NCBI GenBank assembly: GCA_019828595.1
Contig: JAHQRK010000016.1
Location: 1,674,001 to 1,738,000, forward strand
Direction of reading: 5' to 3'
Source of the DNA: Aphanomyces cochlioides
Lineage: Eukaryota > Oomycota > Saprolegniomycetes > Saprolegniales > Verrucalvaceae
DNA: 64,000 nucleotides
Shown here piece after piece: positions 15,001-26,625 of this stretch. The notes under the pieces are model-generated. The model made no database searches, was not told the DNA's origin, and worked only from the letters and a program-made list of their open reading frames with translations. The position numbers and the translations under genes are program-made. Position 1 is the first letter of the stretch, and each line of letters opens with the position of its first letter.

Positions 15001-17274
15001 CTCGTGTGGTGGACGACCAAGCACCAACTTGGTCCGAAATCAACACGCGAGAGTCCCAAGCATACCCCACAAACTGCATCTCGATGCCACTTTTTCTCCA
15101 CTTTTGGTACCCACGTGCCACATGCATATCTCGACCCCATCGAGATACCCACTCGCCACGTCTGGCATGTTTGAAAGGTGTCATGCTCGTGTGGTGGACG
15201 ACCAAGCACCAACTTGGTCCGAAATCAACACGCGAGAGTCCCAAGCATACCCCACAAACTGCATCTCGATGCCACTTTTTCTCCACTTTTGGTACCCACG
15301 TGCCACATGCATATCTCGACCCCATCGAGATACCCACTCGCCACGTCTGGCATGTTTGAAAGGTGTCATGCTCGTGTGGTGGACGACCAAGCACCAACTT
15401 GGTCCGAAATCAACACGCGAGAGTCCCAAGCATACCCCACAAACTGCATCTCGATGCCACTTTTTCTCCACTTTTGGTACCCACGTGCCACATGCATATC
15501 TTGACCCCATCGAGATACCCACTCGCCACGTCTGGCATGTTTGAAAGGTGTCATGCTCGTGTGGTGGACGACCAAGCACCAACTTGGTCCGAAATCAACA
15601 CGCGAGAGTCCCAAGCATTCCCCACATACTGCATCTCGATGCCACTTTTTCTCCACTTTTGGTACCCACGTGCCACATGCATATCTCGACCCCATCGAGA
15701 TACCCACTCGCCACGTCTGGCATGTTTGAAAGGTGTCATGCTCGTGTGGTGGACGACCAAGCACCAACTTGGTCCGAAATCAACACGCGAGAGTCCCAAG
15801 CATACCCCACAAACTGCATCTCGATGCCACTTTTTCTCCACTTTTGGTACCCACGTGCCACATGCATATCTCGACCCCATCGAGATACCCACTCGCCTCG
15901 TCTGGCATGTTTGAAAGGTGTCATGCTCGTGTGGTGGACGACCAAGCACCAACTTGGTCCGAAATCAACACGCGAGAGTCCCAAGCATTCCCCACATACT
16001 GCATCTCGATGCCACTTTTTCTCCACTTTTGGTACCCACGTGCCACATGCATATCTCGACCCCATCGAGATACCCACTCGCCACGTCTGGCATGTTTGAA
16101 AGGTGTCATGCTCGTGTGGTGGACGACCAAGCACCAACTTGGTCCGAAATCAACACGCGAGAGTCCCAAGCATACCCCACAAACTGCATCTCGATGCCAC
16201 TTTTTCTCCACTTTTGGTACCCACGTGCCACATGCATATCTCGACCCCATCGAGATACCCACTCGCCACGTCTGGCATGTTTGAAAGGTGTCATGCTCGT
16301 GTGGTGGACGACCAAGCACCAACTTGGTCCGAAATCAACACGCGAGAGTCCCAAGCATACCCCACAAACTGCATCTCGATGCCACTTTTTCTCCACTTTT
16401 GGTACCCACGTGCCACATGCATATCTCGACCCCATCGAGATACCCACTCGCCTCGTCTGGCATGTTTGAAAGGTGTCATGCTCGTGTGGTGGACGACCAA
16501 GCACCAACTTGGTCCGAAATCAACACGCGAGAGTCCCAAGCATTCCCCACATACTGCATCTCGATGCCACTTTTTCTCCACTTTTGGTACCCACGTGCCA
16601 CATGCATATCTCGACCCCATCGAGATACCCACTCGCCACGTCTGGCATGTTTGAAAGGTGTCATGCTCGTGTGGTGGACGACCAAGCACCAACTTGGTCC
16701 GAAATCAACACGCGAGAGTCCCAAGCATACCCCACAAACTGCATCTCGATGCCACTTTTTCTCCACTTTTGGTACCCACGTGCCACATGCATATCTCGAC
16801 CCCATCGAGATACCCACTCGCCACGTCTGGCATGTTTGAAAGGTGTCATGCTCGTGTGGTGGACGACCAAGCACCAACTTGGTCCGAAATCAACACGCGA
16901 GAGTCCCAAGCATACCCCACAAACTGCATCTCGATGCCACTTTTTCTCCACTTTTGGTACCCACGTGCCACATGCATATCTCGACCCCATCGAGATACCC
17001 ACTCGCCACGTCTGGCATGTTTGAAAGGTGTCATGCTCGTGTGGTGGACGACCAAGCACCAACTTGGTCCGAAATCAACACGCGAGAGTCCCAAGCATAC
17101 CCCACAAACTGCATCTCGATGCCACTTTTTCTCCACTTTTGGTACCCACGTGCCACATGCATATCTCGACCCCATCGAGATACCCACTCGCCACGTCTGG
17201 CATGTTTGAAAGGTGTCATGCTCGTGTGGTGGACGACCAAGCACCAACTTGGTCCGTAATTAACACGCGATATT
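1..17274. repeat. 185-bp satellite array, 93 full units plus a partial one
   Basis: A 185-bp unit beginning TGTTTGAAAGG repeats head to tail with no spacers. Unit starts fall at 1, 186, 371 and so on, with the last partial unit at 17203. Only two units change length: 741-924 is 184 bp and 10730-10912 is 183 bp. Units are nearly identical; the few substitutions are concentrated at 1.7-5.2 kb and after 10.6 kb. Each unit holds two perfect dyads (first unit 34-51 and 145-165) plus GGTACC, CACGTG and ATGCAT. Because 185 is not a multiple of three, reading frames rotate through the array, giving apparent ORFs on both strands; I do not regard these as genes. Similarity decays at about 17260-17274. 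The array touches base 1, so its true size is larger. A centromeric, pericentromeric or subtelomeric satellite is the natural reading, but position on the chromosome cannot be seen here. Confidence 0.98.
12393..14612. repeat. Duplicated six-unit (1,110-bp) higher-order repeat inside the satellite
   Basis: Rare unit variants recur exactly 1,110 bp apart, which is six units. CGCCTCG occurs near 12568 and 13678 and again near 13493 and 14603. CGCAAGAGTC with ATTCCCCACATAC occurs at 12643 and 13753. ATCTTGACC occurs at 13095 and 14205. ATTCCCCACAAAC occurs at 13213 and 14323. Copy A is 12393-13502 and copy B 13503-14612. A block duplication, for example by unequal exchange, explains this better than repeated mutation. 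Confidence 0.85.
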
Positions 17275-17419
17275 CCGATAGAGGAAGGGGCCTGGGTTTG
17301 ATACCGGGAAGTGGCTAGTCTTTTTCCCAAATATTAAAATTTTTCGAAAATGTGCATGCTTCAACTCATGAAGGCAGAAATGTTCATGTATTAAAATGAA
17401 TTTTCTAATGGTGTTATGC

Positions 17420-18633
17420 TCACACTGACATGCTTGCTTCAAGTCGTCGGATGCGTCGAGCAGGATATTGAGCTTGCGAGCGAGCCCTTTTTCTTGAAAA
17501 TTGAGCCGACATGCTGCTGTATCGCGACAAAACACCTTTGTAGTAAGCTCCATCGTTGCCTTGTAGAGGCATTCGACCAACATGGGCATTAGTCAAAGCT
17601 GTGCAAATACGAGCGATCTCGTCAAATCTGCAAGTATCCCACTTAAATGTAGCATACATCACCTTCCATAACGAGCATATTCGACCGAAGTAGTTTTCCA
17701 CAAGCACACGGCCAGATGACACCTTGGAGTTACGTTCAACATCACGGAACGACAGATTTCCACCAGCTGGTTGTTTCTTGGGTTGGATAGATCGAATCTC
17801 ATGTTGAACTCCTTGATATACCTTGTCCACGAGAACGGCCCACATCTCTGGCCATTGCTCGATTCCCTCTCCGTTATCGATTGTGTCCATCTCACGTTCT
17901 GACTTTGCCAGCAACTTCTTGTGCAAGTTCAGTCGACTCAAAAAGATTGAGCTGTCTGAGTCAGAACCTGGTTTGTGCTCAGAGATGTCGATGGCCACAC
18001 CTGGGTATGCAACTAAGCATTTAATCTTGATCCCGTAGAGCTTGTGTTTGTCCGAGAAATAGTGCTTGGATTAAAAAAACCTTCGGGCTGGACGGTAAGA
18101 TGGTTGGAATTTAACATCAGTGCAGTACAAAGCACATGGATAGTTCACAAACAGTTCCTCAGCCGTGGTCTTTTGAGTCATTGTCACCTTCTTGACCTAG
18201 TACTTGTACAGGACGGGATCAATGATTGCGAAAATTTTGTACATCATCTCCTCGAAAGTTGAATGTTTCAGTCCAAAGTCGAGCGCATGCTTGTTCCACT
18301 CACTGAAATGTTTTAGTACAGCAAGGGCCATGAAGAAGGCGTCCTTGGTTGTGTCGTTGATTTTCGACCACGGCAAGTTGTCCACGCAGTTGTCAAGGCA
18401 GAATCGACAACGCTCCACATTGACTCAAACTCGGGGAGAGTAAAGTTCATCATTGTCATGAGAGACGTGTTGCCTCCCTGGTTGTAGTACTTGTCGAGCA
18501 CTGGACTTGGCGAGTCATCAGCTTGTTCGACTTGATCGGTGTATTCTTGATAGATTTGACTCATTTCTTGCTTGTTCATGGTTTCTTCGTCGATTTCGTG
18601 TTGCAAACGGTCAATAACGTCACGGGGATCCAT
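17420..18633 (-). pseudogene. Degraded DDE transposase
   Basis: Three reading-frame blocks on the minus strand belong to one transposase-like protein. The N-terminal block (18633-18400) contains NFTLPEFESMW. The middle block (18418-18197) contains KDAFFMALAVLKHFSEW and HALDFGLKHSTFEEM. The C-terminal block (17998-17420) contains VENYFGRICSLW and RICTALTNAHV, the pattern around the last acidic residue in eukaryotic DDE endonucleases. The blocks lie in different frames with stops between, so the gene is broken by at least two frameshifts. No clean terminal inverted repeats were found. It sits immediately next to the satellite edge. Family assignment below DDE superfamily level is not possible by eye; high-copy transposases of this kind are common in oomycete genomes (inference). 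Confidence 0.7.
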
Positions 18634-19200
18634 CGTAAGAGAGAGAATTTGGCAAAGTGAAAAGTGTATTTTGTTTTAGAGGGATAAAGGCTGTGGTTAT
18701 GAAGAATCGATGCGAAGTATCCAGCGATGTAGAGTATAATCAGTTGCGATGTGACCACCGATATACCTTTTCTTCTTTCATACATAAACCAAATCAACCT
18801 TTAACTATGCCATTTCGTCAGAGATCGAGTATCTGACAAAAATCACGATCTGACAATCATTTGCTCCGTCGTCCATACTTACTCGATACAAGACCTTACA
18901 TTCTTTCATATAATGTTGAAAGATAGATATGTTGTGGTTCAAGCTCAAACTGACAAAAAGTGGTGTATGTGAACAAGAGGTCTCGTGCTCCCCCAAGATT
19001 GCAAATTTGATAAGTTATGTAAGATTATCGAGTTTCAAAAGAAGAAAAATATATTGGCTTATACAGGTGTTGTTGATTTTCCAGACCCCGTTCAATCGAA
19101 TCACGCCGGCGGATCGATTCACCGATCGACGCCATTGGCTAATAAATATTTTGGGCGATTGTGATTGGCTGAATAAAATTTTAAAGAAAGTACAGTTCCC
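18634..19200. other. No gene seen; AT-rich spacer between transposon remnants
   Basis: Nothing recognisable was found on either strand. The stretch lies between two broken transposases and is probably decayed mobile DNA. Confidence 0.5.
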
Positions 19201-19665
19201 ATGAGAGAAAGTACTGTTCTAATTTTCATTCATCCAATGTATTGGCGCGATTGGAGATTGATACAAAAAACGAATCCAAATTGGGAAATTTCTAGCGAAT
19301 CCACAATATCCTCTGTTTTCTTCTACAATGCTCCTGCCCACTCTCAAACGGAAGTGCGCAGCATTCCACATGAAGACCTGTGTCTTCTTCGTCTCGGGCC
19401 ATATTCGCCCATGCTGAACCCCATCGAGGGCTGTTTCAGCGTGTTGAAGGCGGCGATCAAACGTTTTTTGGCCCTGCGCACAGACGATATGTTCGATCGT
19501 CGCGACTTCGGAACTTACATTGAAGCTCGAATGAGCTTACTCCAAGAAGCTGCCTTACACTCCATGGCGTCTATTACACAGCCTATAGTTGCGCGCGATG
19601 CTTTGTTCTGCCAAAGGAACCTAGTGAGAGCGCTCAATTTCGAGAACATGCAGTATGGAAGTTGA
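19201..19665 (+). pseudogene. C-terminal fragment of an IS630/Tc1-type (DDE_3) transposase
   Basis: The open frame carries YNAPAHSQTE followed by LLRLGPYSPMLNPIEGCF and SVLKAAIKRF. In the IS630/Tc1/mariner superfamily these surround the second Asp (DNAPAH) and the final acidic residue (SPxLNPIE). The first catalytic region is missing. The 35 or so residues before the NAPAH motif do not look like transposase and may be random sequence read through from a truncated left end. Here the Asp of DNAPAH is replaced by Tyr, so even this part would be inactive. A 794-bp inverted-repeat element with TA duplications, the target preference of this superfamily, begins 200 bp downstream. Confidence 0.7.
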
Positions 19666-19862
19666 AATAATATTTCATATTGAATGAAAATATACTGTTT
19701 TTTATCGTTTTTGTGTTCGATTGGAGTTTTTTATAATGTTCCTTTCCACATTGGTGGAAATTTAATTCAACTTGGCCGAGAAAAGGTGTAGATTGAAAGA
19801 TACTCAGATGGAGCAACACGAGGTACGATGCCTTGTGTGTACATTGTACACCTTTTGAGATA

Positions 19863-20656
19863 CTACTCCGTGCGGAAAGTTAAGGCTAAATCAACGAATT
19901 TGACGTGCGATAATAAGGCCATTCAGCAAATTATCCCTGCTTCAAACTGTTTCAGCCAATCACAATTCGTAATGGATTTCAAAAGACATCTGATATCCAT
20001 AGTACCACTTGCAAACCGTATGCCAACCAGGAAGGGAAATGATAAATGCTCATATTTGTGATTTCCGTCCAAATTTGCCAATTTCAGGCGATATTTCCAA
20101 TCGCCTGCAAATCGACCAGATGATATGATTGGCTAAAAATAATTTTACTTTCAATTGATTGGTTGAAAAATGACCTAAGTTTGTGTGAAAAAATGCTGGG
20201 GGTGGCACTTAATCTCTATGACTCTGAATGACTTCGCAGGGCGACCTCATCTCGTAGAGCATTCCACATTACTCAGCGCTCTTCACGTTGAGTAGAGAGG
20301 TCACTGGCCTCGCCAGCGCAGCGACAATGCTTCATCGATTTCGTCTACCGTCCCGATCACGACTTCAACTGAGGGTCATATTACCTTCTAAAATTGATAT
20401 TTGTATTATATTTCAGGGGTCTGGCGATTCGCCGGCGGTTGATTCAACCAATCGCCGGAGGAAAATTTGAGTAGAACACACAATGTCTTTGCCATTTGAA
20501 GGCAGTTTACGATGCTGCTTGCTTTAACGCATGCCACCAACACACAACACAACAACCACCTCTTTCGATTCACCAATTGAAACGCTCCAATTTTCCAACC
20601 ATCGCCTTAATTGGCGGGATTTTTCACAAAATGCCTTAACTTTCCGCACGGAGTAG
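19863..20656. mobile_element. 794-bp MITE with TA target duplication (Tc1/mariner-like ends)
   Basis: The left end at 19863 begins CTACTCCGTGCGGAAAGTTA; the right end at 20656 is its exact reverse complement, and perfect pairing extends to about 24 bp. The element is bounded by TA at 19861-19862 and TA at 20657-20658. It has no coding capacity. TA duplications with CTAC... termini fit Tc1/mariner-class non-autonomous elements. Confidence 0.8.
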
Positions 20657-20763
20657 TATAGCCTTGATTTTTTAGGTTAACGTTAGTGTTGATATCCACC
20701 ATCTCGGATCTCAACTGTAAATCGCGCAATTGTTGTGAAATTTCTACACCCTTGCCTTATAAC

Positions 20764-21218
20764 GGTAAGGTCTTTTACAGGTCAATTTCGGGTCAGGTCA
20801 CATGTTAGGTTACACGACAATATTGAAGATATCTGGCGGTGGAGACCGCCAGGAAGAGTTAGAGCGCCATGTTTTGTCATTCCCTAGCAGGCCTCATCGG
20901 GGTGGCGGCACGGCCTTACGGCCTACCTGCCGCCTTACCCGATGAGAGAAAATATGAACAAATCCCTTTTTTGGTGCACGTTGGGGCTCCCTCCTCCGAG
21001 TCATCCGCCTGCAGAAATTTTTTTACTCGACCTCCGCTTCGCTTCCGTGAGCGCAATTTTCTGGGCGGATGTCTGACGTCGTCCGCGCAGTTTAAGGCTT
21101 TGCAATTGCAGTTTGAATGAGAAAAACCTAATATCTGATCAGAAAGTCAAATAAAACCAATAAAAACCTGTGACCTGCCCGTGACCATGACCCAAAATTG
21201 ACCTGTGAAGGATTCTTC
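20764..21218. mobile_element. About 455-bp short inverted-repeat element with 9-bp direct flanks
   Basis: The direct repeat CCTTATAAC occurs at 20755-20763 and 21219-21227. Just inside, the ends are imperfect inverted repeats sharing CAGGTCAATTT and GGGTCA. Direct flanks of 9 bp are typical of Mutator-like elements, while 8 bp would suggest hAT. The interior holds a GC-rich palindromic stretch near 20900-20935. I see no gene inside. Confidence 0.55.
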
Positions 21219-21570
21219 CCTTATAACTGCAAGGTAGTGGTGGTTCAAGTTGAAGAAATACACGGTATATATTGTGGTTTTAATAAAAAACTGGAGTCGT
21301 GCGGAATAAATTTTGACGCAAGCAAATTGACGCAACAATTGGCGTATACAAATTTCAAGTGAAAAGGAATTGAATGCTTCGAACATGTTTTTCAAACATT
21401 TAAAACGTTTGAAATTACACTATTTAACGTTCATGATCGAGAAAATGCTTGTGTAAACATTAAATAGTGTATGTGTCAATTAATTGAAACATTTTCAAAA
21501 CATACCAAATTTCCAGTTTTGGACCCAAACGACAATACTCGATGTGCATTTATTATTATATGATTAGCAC
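21219..21570. other. No gene seen; AT-rich spacer with a short inverted repeat
   Basis: An inverted repeat around TACACTATTTAA (21417 onward) and TTAAATAGTGTA (ending near 21470) is the only structure noticed. It is probably a relic of another short element or the 3' flank of the gene at 21571. Confidence 0.4.
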
Positions 21571-24500
21571 TTAATTCAAGCGGGAATCGTGAAGGCCTTC
21601 TGCCACTTGAGCTATTCCTTGCCCACTCAGGGATAATGACGCCTTATCTGTTACAGAGTAGGCAATCATCAAGGTTGAAAAATCACCGATGGAATCGGGA
21701 GTAAACAAGACAGGTACTTCCACGTATGACCGTTGACGTAATGTCAAACTTGAATAGGTACACGAGAATGGTTTCGATAATTTTTGGAGAAAAACAGTCA
21801 TGGGTTCTCTTGCTCCATTGCATATACGAATCAATACTGTGTGCGACTTATGTAGCTCACACATGCCACAGTCAATATTTGCAGTAGAAAAAAAGAGCCC
21901 CTTTTTCCGCTTGCTTGATCTGCTGGTAGAAGCAGCCGAGGTAGATCTACTCATAGCCATATTTTTGACTGACGGCGTAGATACCGAAGGGCCAATAACG
22001 ATACTCACTTCTCGGACGAATTTGCCATTCACATCCACGGATATCGAGCCACACCAAGTATTTTGGAAAATTTCAGGCGACTCTTCAGACACATATACGC
22101 GGACATTTGTTTTACCATTGGCAGGGATTACACCATGCTGAGGAATGATTGATATCTGCGAATGAGCACAACTAATTTTGAAGTCGGCATCTGACGTGGA
22201 TACGTTTGTAATTTCAAACGAAGAATGACCTCCTTTCTCCACGTGTACATACGTGGGGTGAATATCAATCATATCGATTCGTCGAACTTCTTCAGACCCA
22301 GGTATAGCAGGTTTCGATGCCGATGAATCTTTGACATGAGCATCAACTATGATTTCGTACGGTGTGGCAAATGGATCCCCGGACATGCTACGAAATTGAA
22401 ATATTCCAGATACAGCACCGAGCTGAGTGGCGACAAATCTACGCGATTGATCAATCACTCAAAAAAGATGTTGGTTACCGAATAACAAAGTGATCCGACG
22501 CATATGGAGGCATTTCCAAGACTGGCGGCGTGATACGAAATTGATTACATCCCCGGCTCAATGGAACAATGGAAGCGCATATTCTCGCGTAGTTAGAGCT
22601 CGTGTTCCGAAATAGAAAGGTCTCAGCTATTTCACCACCTATGGTGCACAGGAAGCGCTTACACAGCTTTGGACGCTATCACCGAAATAAATTTATCTAA
22701 AGCAGGGATATGTGACTTACATTTATGCCACTGCAGACTGCAGAATAAGATGTCGTGGGGTCATAGAACGTCTAAACTCTGAAGTGAAGGTTTGACATGC
22801 CGATGACTTACATTTTCCAATGGTATGTTGTCATTAGAAGGTGGCATTGACGGAATATGCGATATTCGATTTTCGCTTTCGTAATTACCACGGATCGTGC
22901 CATGAGTGACTGCTCGATGTCGTGTCAAATTTTCATTGGGCTGTTCAAAAACAAATTGTTTTTCTTCACTTGAAATTACGGTGGGATTAAATGCCACAGA
23001 CTCGGGAACAAACTCATCTGAAATTCCATGCTTTTTGTCATTTACTGGGCGATGGTCGTCATGAACCTGGCCTTTGAGACGTTGATTGACTACGTTATGG
23101 GATGCGGTAAATGAGAAGTTTGCTTTTTGATGACCTTCTGAACGAGTATCGCAAAAAGAGATCGTCGGTTGTACATGACTTGCTTGTGCGTTTCTGGAAA
23201 AGTGGCGATAACAAGATTCTTGCCGTTCATTTTGAGCATTTGGAGAGAATTTCTTTTTTTCGACTAATAGTGGCAACTTGTTCTCAAGACCATTCGCAAC
23301 AACATCCCAGTTTTGATCCTCAACGTGGGATTTTAACTGGTTATTGTCTCTGTCCACAGTGTGCATCATATACTCCTGATTGGTTGATGACGGTGTGCTT
23401 GAACATTGCAGGCAACGCATTTCATCCAGGCCACAGTGATGTGCACACCTTCGTCGAGCCCTCGTGTTGGTTTGATCTACTTGAGAAATTTGAGGAACTG
23501 GATAAGTAAATTAAATCACCAGCATTGGGGTGGCTTCCATTTCGACCTTGACTATCAAGTTTCGGTGTCACCACAGACCTCGGGCCTTTACTTTGTGTGT
23601 TCATTCGATCAGGATCAAGTAGTCTCCCGCTGGGCATGATAGGTCCGATCACGTTCGCATTACTGTCTTTAACGGATGTGGCACTGTTCTCTTTAAACTG
23701 TGACTGTATTTCATGATCATCCTTCAACGGAGTCTTCTCATCCCCATCTGCACAGTCTTTAACCGAATATTCAGGACCCATCAACGATGGGGTGTATTCA
23801 GTGTTGCTTTTGGCGTAATCGGCGATTGCCATAGCTTCTGAAACGACAGCTTCTTCCACAGCTCGTCGAGCAAGAGATCGAAGTCGCAGAACTTCTGCGA
23901 CTGAAGCTTGTACAGCATTTGTAGCTTCGACCATGGCTTGCACCTAAACGTTATTGGCGGACTTCCAACATCAAATTTTACCGCGACAACAGCGTCCAAT
24001 GATAAATTTGCTACTTGAGAGGGATGGACCGGATGCGTCCAATTCATATTGGCTCTTTCAGTAGAAGGAACAGCAATAGCAGCCTGAATGGCATCTCCAA
24101 CAGCTTTATGGGGATCAATTAAAATATTGACAGGAATCGAGCCGCGCAAGTTGTGATAAGGGGCTATGCCTGTAACAATTCTCTGAAAAATGGTCAGATT
24201 GTAGTGAGCACATTCATGGCACCTCAAATTGACTTGATTTATTCTACATGCGGTTTTAGCTTTCAAAACTTAGCGGTTCGGCAAGTACCTCAGGGAAAGA
24301 TCCATTTAAATGATTGAATTCTGTCGAAGACTGGTCTACTTGACCGTTGGAATTTGAGACTTCTTGCGATATCGACAAATTGAGTTGAAATGGGTTTTTA
24401 TCTTGTGGACTTTGCCGATGGGCTAATGATGGACTTAGTACACCCTTTTAGAACAAATTAAGGTGTAAAGAATCTCATTAGCTTGACCTGGAACGACGGA

Positions 24501-25390
24501 AAGCTTGATGAACTTCGCTTTGATTGGCTGCTTATTTCATTCTTCGGTGAATTGAATGACTATGATTAAGCTAAATAATGAAGAATCGCTGAAGTCATAC
24601 TGCATCACGATGATCCTCCGAACTTGAATGCTTCTCCTAACCATTTTTCAGATATTAAATAGACAAAGTTCAGCACATTTGTGTGGCGCGAGTTTGGAGA
24701 TATAATCGATTTAGATGTACCCTTAAATATAGGAGAATTTCCTGGGTTCTAGTCATTCGATAAGAAATGGACAACAACTACACCTTAAATACCTTGTAGT
24801 ACATTTTTTCATTGGACTTCCAAGGGCTTACTTCAGAACTGACGTCGTTCAATAGAGCATTATCTAGCTCGAAGGACAGGTTGTTGATTTCCTACGAGAA
24901 CATGATACGTCTTGAAGCTATGAAGAAGCTACATCTTCTTGAGACTCTTTATCGTTAGCCACTCCAAAGTTAATCGCTTTTAAGCTTCGCGATTTCTCAG
25001 CAAAGAATAACTCCGGAGAGTTCGTGGCACACCCAAAGCCTTGAGCGTCCAATTCTACCACTGAAGGTTCCAACGGCTTCTCGGCACTTGCTTGACGTTG
25101 CAAAAATTCCTCTGATATGCATCATCCGTAACATCCATCTGAACTGGGCAAATTTTACCTGCGTCAACGAACACTTCGTTTTCGAGATCGACGGGACTGA
25201 ATCCTATCGTTATCGTTTGCGCTTGCTTGCCCAAATTTTTAGTGGAGTCAAAGAGTTCTTCTAATGAATCTTTATTCTTCCTTTTTGGATCCATGTCGCT
25301 TAATTCATTGCTAGTTGCAAACATATCCTCCCTTGCCAAGCTGGACAGACGCTGACTTGTTTTGTTCACGCGCAAGTCCATAATTGACAT
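21571..25390 (-). CDS. ASH-domain protein, CEP192/SPD-2-like (multi-exon)
   Basis: Read on the minus strand from ATG 25390. The first two introns were traced at 25112-25158 (47 nt) and 24892-24932 (41 nt); later exons cover about 24266-23781, 23943-23422 and 23420-22761, and the last exon 22458-21571 ends at the stop. The final ~290 residues form two Ig-like ASPM/SPD-2/Hydin (ASH) repeats. The first has IDIHPTYVHVEKGG and SFEITNVS; the second has IDCGMCELHKSHTVLIRI, then LTLRQRSYVEVPVLFTP. Upstream regions are low-complexity and coiled (QAMVEATNAVQASVAEVL). ASH proteins act at centrosomes, basal bodies and cilia; C-terminal ASH repeats in a long disordered protein resemble CEP192/SPD-2, but Hydin-type relatives remain possible. 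The exact exon chain between 22.4 and 24.9 kb is unresolved. Confidence 0.5.
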
Positions 25391-25643
25391 CGTCAATGGT
25401 CATTGGGTAATTCAATGGACATCTGAAACTGCGAAAAATAATAACGAAAATAATGAAAAAGTTGCAATTTTTATTTCAATGTTTTAGAACTGCTCTGTTT
25501 GAGTCAACAACACACATTGTGAATTTGAAGTCACAAGAACCTGTAAATACGATTAGATGAGAACAGTTAGGTCCTCTTGGAAGAAAAGTATGTATGAAAA
25601 GCTGAAAGTATACCGCAGACACATAAGATATACTTATTGAGTA

Positions 25644-26316
25644 CTACACCATTTGCCGGTTTAGTTCGTTTAACTTGCGATATATTTCGTATCACTTGCA
25701 ATATATTTCGTATCACGTGCAATATATTTCATATGACTTGCATTTAATTTCGTGGCCCGCGACGAAAATCGATTTATATTTCGCATGACATGCATTATAT
25801 TTCATACCTCTTGCATTTAATTTCGTATTTTTAGCTTATATTTCGTGTCACGTGCATTTAAATTCACAGAAAAGAGAAAAAGTACATAGAAAAATTAACA
25901 AAAAATTGTTATCGAATAACTCATAAGAAATTGATGGACACTTCAATCGCCATATAAGTCAATGCGAGCATCAAGCAAGCTCAGCAGAGTTCATATGCGC
26001 CTGCCAGTCGCGAATTCATAGCTCAAGCCAACACTGCAACACATGTGAAACTTCGTATCTCAATAGGACATTCAATAGATTTGGCATTACTACGAATTTA
26101 AATGCCCGTGATACGAAATATAAGCTAAAAAATACGAAATTAAATGCAAGAGGTATGAAATATAATGCACGTCATGCGAAATATAAATCGATTTTCGTCG
26201 CGGGCCACGAAATTAAATGCAAGTCATATGAAATATATTGCACGTGATACGAAATATATTGCAAATGATACGAAATATATCGCAAGTTAAACGAACTAAA
26301 CCGGCAAATGGTGTAG
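25644..26316. mobile_element. 673-bp foldback MITE with 222-bp arms, flanked by TA
   Basis: The left arm 25644-25865 and right arm 26094-26316 are near-perfect inverted copies, joined by a loop of about 228 bp. The ends read CTACACCATTTGCCGG and CCGGCAAATGGTGTAG. TA lies at 25642-25643 and 26317-26318, as expected for a Tc1/mariner-type target duplication. Each arm contains an iterated ~22-bp motif (TATTTCGTATCACNTGCAA and variants, often with CACGTG or CATGCA cores). There is no coding capacity. A transcript through it would fold into a hairpin of about 220 bp. Confidence 0.88.
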
Positions 26317-26625
26317 TAGGACATACTAATAGTATTCAAATGTTTTGTCTCCATATTACTGCCACTATTTGACTTCGATCCGACCAAAAAATTCTCTGCT
26401 TGTCCAAAGTTGACGTGTTGAAAAACCTAAAGCAAGAGTCTATTGGCAATGAGCTCATATTCCCTCCACTTTTTAGTCCTCAGAATAATAATATGAAATC
26501 ATTAATATTTCTTTTAAATATAGGGACCTGGCGATATGTATCTCGCAAAACATGGTTCACATGAATATCACATGTTCGTACTTATTAATAGGAGCTATTT
26601 ATGACCAATTAAAAACATTTATTAA
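26317..26625. other. No gene seen; spacer between two MITEs
   Basis: AT-rich DNA without a convincing reading frame or repeat. Confidence 0.45.

Noticed and set aside
11..17259. Hundreds of overlapping 80-306-residue reading frames on both strands of the satellite
   Set aside because: They follow mechanically from a stop-poor 185-bp unit that rotates through all frames. Every frame on both strands shows the same pattern, and no start or domain context supports translation.
1..17274. CRISPR-like array
   Set aside because: Units are contiguous identical 185-mers with no variable spacers, and the genes nearby are eukaryotic.
19081..20420. CCAGACCCC at 19081 and GGGGTCTGG at 20416 as terminal repeats of one element
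   Set aside because: Pairing stops after about 9 bp, no target duplication is seen, and the right copy lies inside the 794-bp MITE.
20869..21120. GC-rich 83-residue frame
   Set aside because: It lies inside a short inverted-repeat element over a palindromic stretch and has no family resemblance.
21800..22141. Plus-strand frame opposite the CEP192-like gene
   Set aside because: It is a shadow of the ASH-domain exon, which has clear domain structure on the minus strand. The same applies to plus-strand 23111-23509.
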